From Nitrospira sp. (GTDB lineage: Bacteria; Nitrospirota; Nitrospiria; Nitrospirales; Nitrospiraceae), in the NCBI GenBank assembly GCA_020853775.1, contig JADYYH010000067.1, forward strand, positions 1-64,000: 64,000 nt of DNA. The letters are read 5' to 3'. Positions 30,903 to 39,140 of this stretch are shown one piece after another. A model generated the notes under the pieces. It did not search any database. It saw only the letters and a program-made list of their open reading frames with translations, and had not been told where the DNA came from. The position numbers and the translations under genes were made by a program. Within the stretch, counting starts at the first letter, position 1; the number at the start of each line of letters is the position of its first letter.

Positions 30903-31167
30903 CGAAGCAACAACTCACCAGATCGAAAAGAGTAACTCGGCTAATTTCGCGCCGTTCGCCTCACACGGTCATCGCATTCTATGTAATTCTCTAGCGCTCT
31001 CCCATCCCGCGAGCCTTGCAGGCTCGATTGTAGGACGCTTTCGTTAATCCACCTCTTGGTTATTACTTAATGCAGTCAGCAGCATTGTGAAGCCTCCAGC
31101 AAGGCATATGCACGTATTCTATACATATGAGAAATGGTTGTATTGTAGTCTTCAATAGGGCCATTTG

Positions 31168-31186
31168 TACGTATTGCGCATACGTA
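31168..31186. promoter_or_regulatory. candidate operator: TACGTAT-TGCGC-ATACGTA
   Basis: Perfect 7-bp arms with 5-bp spacer in an AT-rich region about 80 bp before the first gene of the 31-41 kb operon. Confidence 0.35.
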
Positions 31187-31269
31187 GTGAATAAGATTAC
31201 AACCTGCTCCTATTCGAAACGGTGTGGCGTCCATTCACAATCGTTCGCCACAATCTTGGAGAGGACACG

Positions 31270-31923
31270 ATGCGCAACCGCACTATACACACTGTCTGCT
31301 TGATAACGCTCCTCGCGATGAGCACCACCGGTTGCAACACGCTCCCTCAGAACATAGCACTCGGCGCCGCGATCACAACCGCCGTCGGAGCCGTGATTCC
31401 TGGGCATGACATTGAGCAAGTGTATTACCTCGGATCGTTCGATCCTCAGGAGCAAATACCGCCCGCTCTGTACCGCGTGCGGGTGCGCGGGCAGGCCAGC
31501 ATCATCAGTTGGATGAGCTTCGGGTCCGGGTGGGTACCCGCTGAGTTGGTCGATTCGTTGGGAAGCTCGGTGGAGATCAACAAGGCGGACGGAAAGATCG
31601 TCATGACCAAGGCAGATAGCGGTCAACTTTCGAAACTGAAGATCGGACGCCGACTCATGCAATTCGGTCCAGAGGGGTTTCGCGAGGTGCCCAAGGAGCA
31701 TCGCCTGGTCATCGTCATGGGATCGAGTCCCGAGAAGTTTTTTGCCGCCATGGACGAAGCTCTTGGGGCCGTCAGCCAAGCCAAGGTCGATCAAGACAAT
31801 GGTGCACTCAACCGGATGCTGTTTGAAGCTATGACTACCGTGAAGGCGGAGAAGCAGGTGGTCGAGGCGCAGTTGGAGGCCGCGAAGGAGCAATTCTCCT
31901 CGAACGAACGGAGTGGCCTATGA
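31270..31923 (+). CDS. lipoprotein, first gene of the hydrolase operon
   Basis: Lipobox MSTTGC; YRVRVRGQASIISWMSFGSGWVPAELVDSLGSS; stop overlaps next start (ATGA). Confidence 0.75.
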   Translation: MRNRTIHTVCLITLLAMSTTGCNTLPQNIALGAAITTAVGAVIPGHDIEQVYYLGSFDPQEQIPPALYRVRVRGQASIISWMSFGSGWVPAELVDSLGSSVEINKADGKIVMTKADSGQLSKLKIGRRLMQFGPEGFREVPKEHRLVIVMGSSPEKFFAAMDEALGAVSQAKVDQDNGALNRMLFEAMTTVKAEKQVVEAQLEAAKEQFSSNERSGL

Positions 31924-34900
31924 AGGCGTCAGCCACCGTCCGGCGGCGTGCCGTAGCGGCGACTCTGGTTCTGTGCGCTCTCTTCAGCGGATGTGCTGTC
32001 TTAACCGTTGATGTGGATGTCTACAAAGGGGCGTTGGTCAATGAACCACACGTGCAGTTGCACCAACTGGTGGCGCTCACGACGGCGGCCCAGCCGATGT
32101 TGGTGAATCTTCGGAATGACTTAGAGTGGCCTGAGACTGACGGGGAACCTCCAAAAGCCGTGGTGAGCGGATGTGGCAAGAGTTGGTATCAGAAGGGGTA
32201 TGTGAAGGTACCGGAAGCCTGGGTACCGGAGACCTCTGTATCGTGGTGGCAGAACATCAAACAGTGGTTTTCGGACGAGTGGTTTTCGCATCGCAAGTGT
32301 CAACCATATTTTCGGCATGCCTACGCGCGTGTCGTCAATGACATTTTGGGGCTCTATGAGGATGGCGCTGATCCAGATCTTGCGTTGCATGGTAGGAAGT
32401 TGAGGGAGGCTGCGGAACGTTTGCCGCTGGCTAGGCCGGATGTGATGGGCGATCAAGCCAGGTACGACGCGATTGCGGCAGGGTTTAAAGCCGACAAGGA
32501 TCTCTCTGCTGCCTTGCAACTGTTGAAACAGGGATATCGAGACCTGTTGATTGTATCCCCTGTTGTATCTACTGTGGGCGAGCCAGGCAGGAAGGTCGGG
32601 AGATTGATGAACGCCCTGAAGGCTCATGCCGGAACCGGTGTGAAGGGGAAGGGGTTGGAAGGTGACTTGATCGCTGAATGGAAAGGTACCGACGCCTACA
32701 AGGAGGCAAACACGATTTATGATCGGCGTTTGCCGTTCCGGGCGGTGTGGAAATTGCTCGGCGAAGGATTGTCCGACACGCTCCTTGCTCAAGCGACTCG
32801 GGAGTTGTGCCAAAACAATCTCGCGGGCGACAGCGCCTGCGCCGCGCTCCTGGCGCGCACGAAAGAGCTTGCCGATGAGTATTGGGCGTCGAGACGTGCC
32901 GTCCGAGCGCTGTGGGAGGAGAGCGTCGCCCTGTTGATTGATATTGAACGCCTGCAGCGAGAGACGCCTGACCGGTACCGTGCGCTGAAAGAGGAGGTGA
33001 TCAGGCTCATTGTCACGGTTACGAACGTGCGCCATATCGCATCGGCTCTGGATCGTCTCGATAGCGAGGGGCGATGTGCCATCCTGAGCAAGGAGTTAGC
33101 GCCAGGCGTGATGTGCGAGGTTGATCCTAAGGGCGCACGGGTGTGGAGCGAGCAGAACGTACGAAGCAAGAGCGAGGCGTTCGAGTGGGCTTTGCAGCGC
33201 AGCCTCTCCAGTGCAACGGCCGACACCGCGCACATGCTTCTGCTGCTCGATAGTTTGGAAAAAACGGCTCCCCCGAACCAGGGTCTCGCGAATGAGTTAG
33301 TGCAGCACGCCAACAAGGCTCATGACGATCGTGCCGTCAGGCTAGGGCTCATGCGCAGCGTGATCGATGACTCTGAGTGGCAGGATGCGCAGGAGGTGGT
33401 GGCGATCGTCGGCGGTGTCAGTCGCAAGTTAGGACAAGGGCTCGAGCGAGGCCGAATGCCGGATGGATTGTACACGCTGATCGAGGACTTCTTGAAATCA
33501 CACAACGGCCATCAGGGGAATCGAGACTCACACGATGCCCGGAAGCTCCTGGATGCCTTGGTGGAATTCGCGCAGAAGGTGCTGTTTCTGGCCAATCATG
33601 AAGGCCTGGCTTCACCGCCTGCGACGTCGGGACTCATCCTGGGCGGCGCGGAGAAACTTACCCGTGGGCTATTCGGCGATGCGGCGGTGGGGAGCGCGTC
33701 AAAACAATCGTTTCTCCTGGGAACGTCCAGAGTGCCAGAGATCAGGAAGCAGCAGTACGTCCGTGTGTTGCAAGCCGTCGGCAATACCATTCTCTTCTCA
33801 GCGAATGAATTGCGCGAACAGGAACGGTATCGGGACCTCAGTCTGAAGCGGGCTTCCGCCGAGGTCAACGCTATGAAGACCGTCTACTCGCCGGATCCAC
33901 AGGAGATCCTTAACGATCTCGTGGACGAACTGCGGCGTGAACAGGACCGTGCGCAGAAGCAGCGTGATGAGGCAACGGCGCAGAAAGCGGCGATCGACGG
34001 ACAACGGACCGATGTGGAGCGTCGTGAACAAATGTCTGCTCGCGAACAGGCGACGGCTGAGCAGGAGCGGCAGAAGTATGTGACCGCCCAAGGTCCGCTG
34101 AAAGCCTTCCACGACGTGTTGACGCAGGAGGTGATCGGGAAGATCAAGGCTCGATGGAAAGCGGCGGGAAGAGATGCGGCCGCCGATCTTGCCGAGTTTC
34201 TCTCCGGGGCGGACGGGATGGCGCAGGAATTGATCACCATTCATCAGGCGCTGAATGGCATTCCCACCGCAGATGAGCGCCGCATGTTTGATGAGGGGAT
34301 CACGTATGTGAAGTCTCCGGAGGCCAAGTCAGCGTTTGACGCCTATCGCAGAATCAACGGCCATACGTCGCTCAAGCGAGCCGAGTTAGTGGACGCGTTG
34401 GCAGCGCATCTCCAGGAGTTGGAGGCTGCGCGCGCGGCGCGTGTGGCGCAATATGACAAAACGCAGAAAGAGACGGCGCAGAAACTGGTTAGTCTTCAGA
34501 ACGAGAAGGCGTTGTTGACGACGGAATCGGACCGATTGGCAACCGTCATCGCGGCGTTTCCGGCCGGCAAGGCCAGACTGGCCACAGCGGTGGCCGTGAT
34601 TGAATCCGTAAAAGCCGAAGTGTTGAAAGACGCCGCGCAACAGGGCCAGTTGGTTTCGCCCGATGCAATGTACCGTCTGCTGGCCACGCATGTGAAGCGG
34701 AAAAAGGACGCCGAATCCGATGCGAGCAAGCAACAACCGTATCAAGATACCCTGGCGGTCTTGTCGATGCGTATGCCGCCGCCTGGACTACCTCCACGGA
34801 ATCCCCACGACGATCAGAGCCCTCTCGTCGTCATGGACGACATGATTGCGCTGCTCCGCCATCGGCAGATGAAAGCGGTGGCGCGGTTCGGGAAAGGCTC

Positions 34901-35942
34901 CGACGAAGAGAAGAAGGCGACCGAAGCGTTGGAGAACGCCTATCAGCATCGAGCGGGGATGATCTATATCCGACCGTCGTCGGCGTACCTGCGGACCAGT
35001 TTTCCATCCACGTCGCTGCAAGACGATCCCAACTTGGCCTGGGACAATATGTTGCTCAAGCAGGGGATCAGGAACCTGCCCTTTTCCTCGCAGCTACGGG
35101 ATATCCTGGACCCGTCGGCGGAGCGAGATCGTGTACTGACGGCTGAGTTGGATAAACAATTCTGGCAAAACATCAATCGCGTGCGCGTCTCAGGGGCGGG
35201 ATTTACCAACCAGGCACTCGTGAAAGACGATGTCGGCAATTGGTATGTGAAACAGTACTTCGGCGACACGGAAAAAATCGTCAAGTCGGCCAAGTATGTG
35301 GCCCTGTACAGTTTGGGGGCCAAACTGCCCATCGATCTTTCTGATGAGCTGCGGAAGGCGTCTGTCACGAAGGAGGCGTCCAAGAAGACGGAGGCCGAAA
35401 AGGAGGCGGACTTGCCGCCGTTGCAGCAGGTGTTTGGCAAACACCGAACGGCATACCACGCGCATACGGCTGATATGGCCACGAAATTGGCGGAGTTGCA
35501 CGGTCAGGATGGGGCGAAAACGGTGTATGCGCAAGTAGTTGCCGCCTGGAAAAGTGTTGACTGGGAAGGTGCCGATGAATCGAAGCAGAAGTCCCTGATG
35601 GAGACGCTTACGGCGGCGCTCAAGGAAGAAGTCAGTCAATGGGATAAGACCGTCGAACCGTTAAAAAAAGCATCGGATCAAGAGCGAGGCCTCGCGATCA
35701 CCAAGGATCTCCAGGCGCTCGCCAAGCTGGAGAAAGGGGTATCGGCGGGTATCAGGCGGGATGTGACGTTGTCTGAGCCGGAGAAAGCCAAGGCCATCCG
35801 TGTCGTGCAACAGGTGGTGGGTCCCGCACTGCTCGGTCTGTTGAAAGACCATAAGCAGGCGTTGGATCGATATGAGCAGGCGGTTCTCTTTATCGGCGAC
35901 GCGGCCAATCCGAAAGATCCGAAGCAGGAGCAGGGGAAGTGA
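31920..35942 (+). CDS. giant lipoprotein (1340 aa) with coiled-coil regions, unknown function
   Basis: Lipobox LFSGC; long open frame; central coiled coil RREQDRAQKQRDEATAQKAAIDGQRTDVERREQMSAREQATAEQERQK. Confidence 0.8.
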   Translation: MKASATVRRRAVAATLVLCALFSGCAVLTVDVDVYKGALVNEPHVQLHQLVALTTAAQPMLVNLRNDLEWPETDGEPPKAVVSGCGKSWYQKGYVKVPEAWVPETSVSWWQNIKQWFSDEWFSHRKCQPYFRHAYARVVNDILGLYEDGADPDLALHGRKLREAAERLPLARPDVMGDQARYDAIAAGFKADKDLSAALQLLKQGYRDLLIVSPVVSTVGEPGRKVGRLMNALKAHAGTGVKGKGLEGDLIAEWKGTDAYKEANTIYDRRLPFRAVWKLLGEGLSDTLLAQATRELCQNNLAGDSACAALLARTKELADEYWASRRAVRALWEESVALLIDIERLQRETPDRYRALKEEVIRLIVTVTNVRHIASALDRLDSEGRCAILSKELAPGVMCEVDPKGARVWSEQNVRSKSEAFEWALQRSLSSATADTAHMLLLLDSLEKTAPPNQGLANELVQHANKAHDDRAVRLGLMRSVIDDSEWQDAQEVVAIVGGVSRKLGQGLERGRMPDGLYTLIEDFLKSHNGHQGNRDSHDARKLLDALVEFAQKVLFLANHEGLASPPATSGLILGGAEKLTRGLFGDAAVGSASKQSFLLGTSRVPEIRKQQYVRVLQAVGNTILFSANELREQERYRDLSLKRASAEVNAMKTVYSPDPQEILNDLVDELRREQDRAQKQRDEATAQKAAIDGQRTDVERREQMSAREQATAEQERQKYVTAQGPLKAFHDVLTQEVIGKIKARWKAAGRDAAADLAEFLSGADGMAQELITIHQALNGIPTADERRMFDEGITYVKSPEAKSAFDAYRRINGHTSLKRAELVDALAAHLQELEAARAARVAQYDKTQKETAQKLVSLQNEKALLTTESDRLATVIAAFPAGKARLATAVAVIESVKAEVLKDAAQQGQLVSPDAMYRLLATHVKRKKDAESDASKQQPYQDTLAVLSMRMPPPGLPPRNPHDDQSPLVVMDDMIALLRHRQMKAVARFGKGSDEEKKATEALENAYQHRAGMIYIRPSSAYLRTSFPSTSLQDDPNLAWDNMLLKQGIRNLPFSSQLRDILDPSAERDRVLTAELDKQFWQNINRVRVSGAGFTNQALVKDDVGNWYVKQYFGDTEKIVKSAKYVALYSLGAKLPIDLSDELRKASVTKEASKKTEAEKEADLPPLQQVFGKHRTAYHAHTADMATKLAELHGQDGAKTVYAQVVAAWKSVDWEGADESKQKSLMETLTAALKEEVSQWDKTVEPLKKASDQERGLAITKDLQALAKLEKGVSAGIRRDVTLSEPEKAKAIRVVQQVVGPALLGLLKDHKQALDRYEQAVLFIGDAANPKDPKQEQGK

Positions 35943-35987
35943 ATTGGTCGCGAGAGGCAGAGGACAGGCGATTAGCCTGAAAGAACT

Positions 35988-36779
35988 ATGAGTGATAGTA
36001 CGACGTTTGTTTTTTCATCAGAGAATCTAGGTACGGCGGCGCTTGCGATTGGCGCTCTGGGTACAGCTTCGTATGGCGTTGTCGACGGCTTGTTCAAGTC
36101 CTTTACGTGGTTTGATTCGGCCGGGTTCGAGCGAGTGTTTGCGGTGGGAGGCAAGGAGGGAGGACGACGGTTCTTTCCTACGCACAAGGCCACCCTCGAT
36201 CCACTGTTGCCTGCATTGAGAATTGCCTATGGGAGTGACGTTATGGAGTTACTCCGCGCTCAATATCGAGTAGGCCGTGCAAGCGGCGACCTGCCTCGAA
36301 CGCTGCGACAGGGGGTGCGGATCGGGTTCGGGATGATGGAGGTGCCGACCATCGCGTTGGTGGCGACCGAGTTAGGGGTCTCGGCGGACATAGCAACTCT
36401 GGCGGCGCAGGCGATTGACGGCGCGCGCCGGCAGCGTTCCCAAATGGAGCAGTCCCCGTCTCAAGAAGTCACCAACTATCCTCATCCGCCGGCCATGACC
36501 GATGAACAGCGATCTGCGATGGCTCGGCTGGAGACCATGATCGACGCCCGCATCGATGCCGCCCTGGCCTTGGCTGACACACAGTATGTCAGCCAGACAA
36601 AGTTTCTGGCTACATTCGTTTCGTTGGTCATCTCATTTCTGGTTGGCTGGGGCATTGGAATGGATGGCAAGTGGGTGTGGTGCTGGATCGTTGGCCTTGC
36701 TGCTGTGCCCCTTGCTCCGGTTGCGAAAGATCTGTCCACGGCGTTACAGGAAGCCGCGAAGGCGTTGAAAGCGCGATGA
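35988..36779 (+). CDS. membrane protein of unknown function
   Basis: C-terminal hydrophobic segments FLATFVSLVISFLVGWGIGM and WVWCWIVGLAAVPLAPVA; ATGA overlap with next gene. Confidence 0.7.
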   Translation: MSDSTTFVFSSENLGTAALAIGALGTASYGVVDGLFKSFTWFDSAGFERVFAVGGKEGGRRFFPTHKATLDPLLPALRIAYGSDVMELLRAQYRVGRASGDLPRTLRQGVRIGFGMMEVPTIALVATELGVSADIATLAAQAIDGARRQRSQMEQSPSQEVTNYPHPPAMTDEQRSAMARLETMIDARIDAALALADTQYVSQTKFLATFVSLVISFLVGWGIGMDGKWVWCWIVGLAAVPLAPVAKDLSTALQEAAKALKAR

Positions 36780-37690
36780 ACGCTTTTATCCTCAGCTTGC
36801 GCGACCAACCATTTGGGGGGGCTGTCACCTCAGGCGTGCTCTACAAAGCTCTGCCGTATTGGGATGTGTGGTGGAATGATCGGTTGCCTGACTTTAAACT
36901 CCTAACTCGTGGACAGCGTCTTACGGTGCTCCTGCACGGCTATAACAACGGTCTTGACGAGGGGCGTGAGAAGCTGGTGCGGTTCATCGGGTGCCTGGAA
37001 CAGAAGGGCTCGACGGATTTGATGCTCGCGGTCATTTGGCCTGGCGACTCTTGGGCCAATGCGCTTGGCAACTGGGCCGGCGCGTTGAGCTATCCCTCGG
37101 AGAGTCGCGATGCCGACGACAGTGCCGATAACCTGCTGACTTGGCTTGTGCTCCATGTGGATGAGAGTGCCCGCGTGGCGTTCGTCGGCCACAGCCTCGG
37201 GTGCCGCGTCGTCATGCGCGCGACGCAACGCATGGCGCGAGACGTGACGGTCAAGAAGCCGATCTTGGATCGCATCTGTTTGATGGCGGCAGCAATCGAC
37301 AGCAATTCGTTGGGTAAGGACGAGCCGACCTCTTATCGCGACGCAGCAAAGCAGGCCGACCGGATTGCGGTTCTGGCCTCGCAAGAGGACAGGGTCCTGC
37401 AGGTAGCGTATCGGGCGGGCGATTCAGTTCAATCCTGGTGGCCGTTCTCAGGAGAGCGTTCGGTGCGGGCACTGGGCCGGTATGGTCCGGAGGGGTGTCC
37501 TCCCGAGGTGTCAGCCAAGATCGAATCACACATGGCAAATCCTGATCGAGGTATCGGTCACAGTGACTACTTGCCGCTGTACCCTCCGCCGGCGGCACCA
37601 CAGCATCACACCAGGGCGGAGAGCGAACAGTTTGTATTCGAGTTTTTGAGCCGCCGCCCGAATCCTGACTGGCCGGCAGAAAGACCGTAA
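36776..37690 (+). CDS. alpha/beta hydrolase (serine esterase-like)
   Basis: LTVLLHGYNNGLDEGREKL; AFVGHSLGCRVVMRATQ nucleophile elbow. Confidence 0.75.
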   Translation: MNAFILSLRDQPFGGAVTSGVLYKALPYWDVWWNDRLPDFKLLTRGQRLTVLLHGYNNGLDEGREKLVRFIGCLEQKGSTDLMLAVIWPGDSWANALGNWAGALSYPSESRDADDSADNLLTWLVLHVDESARVAFVGHSLGCRVVMRATQRMARDVTVKKPILDRICLMAAAIDSNSLGKDEPTSYRDAAKQADRIAVLASQEDRVLQVAYRAGDSVQSWWPFSGERSVRALGRYGPEGCPPEVSAKIESHMANPDRGIGHSDYLPLYPPPAAPQHHTRAESEQFVFEFLSRRPNPDWPAERP

Positions 37691-37692
37691 CG

Positions 37693-38643
37693 ATGGGGAT
37701 GCTGTCGATGTGTCCGATGCGCCCATTCGCAAAGGAAATTCTCGCACTCGGTCTCGCCCTGTCGTTGTCGTCCTGTGCGATGGTGGAGTCCATCCGCTGC
37801 CTGCCTCACGGCGAGGAGACGCGGTTCGTTGGAAAATGGGAAACGTGCTTCAACAATGATGATGATGGATTCAAGGCTGATTCGATTGCGCATCCGATCT
37901 ACTGCTTTCCCGGCGATCCGAGCCAGGCGTCGGATCGTAAGCCGCCGGTGCTGTTGCTCCATGAACTGCCTGGTTTGTCGGGGAAAACCTTGGAGTATGC
38001 GCGCGAGTTGTCCAATGAATTTACAGTCTATGTGCCGCTGTTGTTTGGCAAACCGAATAGCCAGTCGATGGTACATGGCACCTTGCTTTACTTTGGGCTC
38101 AATGATGAGTGGTGGGGACTGGAGGATGGAGACAGCAAGGTTGTGGCATGGCTGCGCGCGTTGGTGAAGGAAGTCGAGCAACAGCATCAGGGGCAGTCGA
38201 TCGGGGTCATCGGGAACTGCTTGACGGGCTCGCTCCCGCTAACCTTGCTTGATAATCCGCATATCCAGGCCGTCGTCCTTGCCCAACCCACGCTGCCGCT
38301 GACGATCTTTCGCAACGACGGGGAGGTCAGGAAATCACTGGGTATTTCCAAGGACGAGATCGAGCAGGCGAAAAAGAGTCCCGCGAAGATTTTCTATGTG
38401 AGGTTTGATACGGATTGTGTCTCGAAACGAGAAAAGCTGGGTGCGGTGCGGGAGAAATTTCCGGGTCGCGTGAGCGAGCTGGTGATTCCGCACGATCAGC
38501 ACTCGGTCAAGAATGCTCATAGCACCTTGATTGGAGAATGGCGCGTGGAAGGCGAAGCCGCCAAAGCATCGAGAGACGCCCGCGATGAAGTCAAACGTTT
38601 TCTCCGCGACCCGGTGAATTTCAGGTCCGGTCACGAACGATAG
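37693..38643 (+). CDS. dienelactone hydrolase-like lipoprotein
   Basis: Lipobox LSLSSC; PPVLLLHELPGLSGKTLEYARELS; GVIGNCLTGSLPL Cys-type nucleophile elbow. Confidence 0.75.
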   Translation: MGMLSMCPMRPFAKEILALGLALSLSSCAMVESIRCLPHGEETRFVGKWETCFNNDDDGFKADSIAHPIYCFPGDPSQASDRKPPVLLLHELPGLSGKTLEYARELSNEFTVYVPLLFGKPNSQSMVHGTLLYFGLNDEWWGLEDGDSKVVAWLRALVKEVEQQHQGQSIGVIGNCLTGSLPLTLLDNPHIQAVVLAQPTLPLTIFRNDGEVRKSLGISKDEIEQAKKSPAKIFYVRFDTDCVSKREKLGAVREKFPGRVSELVIPHDQHSVKNAHSTLIGEWRVEGEAAKASRDARDEVKRFLRDPVNFRSGHER

Positions 38644-38663
38644 CCCATACTGTGCAAACCCCT

Positions 38664-39095
38664 ATGAATGACGATCCGACACCAGATTCACTCGCAGAGC
38701 TGACGCCCCAGTGGTACAGGCGGACAGGCTGGTGTTTTTTTGGCAATATGTATGTGCATACGGCCTTCGCAATCCTTCATGTGGTGATCTGTTTGGCTCC
38801 CCTCGTGCTGTTCCTAATCTGTGGCGTACAACCATCGCTCCAAGATCCAGATCAGGTCAGGCTGATCCTCTTGTGGGTTTGTATTGCCGCGTTGGGCTAT
38901 CCGACGTGGGCCTGGATCGAAACCATGGTGTTTGAGAGATGGGTACGGAGATTTCCAGAGGCTCAACGGAAGGTTGAGCGAGCGCATTATCAGCTTCACG
39001 TTGGCATGGCCAAGAATTTTTGGCAGGCGGTGATGCAAATGTATACGGTCGCGGGCCTCATCGGGATTGCGATGAAAGCGACAGGCAATCCCTGA
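38664..39095 (+). CDS. small membrane protein of unknown function
   Basis: Two hydrophobic segments AFAILHVVICLAPLVLFLICG and LILLWVCIAALGYPTWAWI. Confidence 0.65.
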   Translation: MNDDPTPDSLAELTPQWYRRTGWCFFGNMYVHTAFAILHVVICLAPLVLFLICGVQPSLQDPDQVRLILLWVCIAALGYPTWAWIETMVFERWVRRFPEAQRKVERAHYQLHVGMAKNFWQAVMQMYTVAGLIGIAMKATGNP

Positions 39096-39140
39096 GCGAT
39101 AGAGGATCCATCCTCATTGAAAGAGCAAGGAAGTTTTCTT

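Noticed and set aside
31011-31025. GAGCCTTGCAGGCTC hairpin
   Set aside because: Only a 6-bp stem with no following T-run; too weak to call as a terminator or regulatory RNA.
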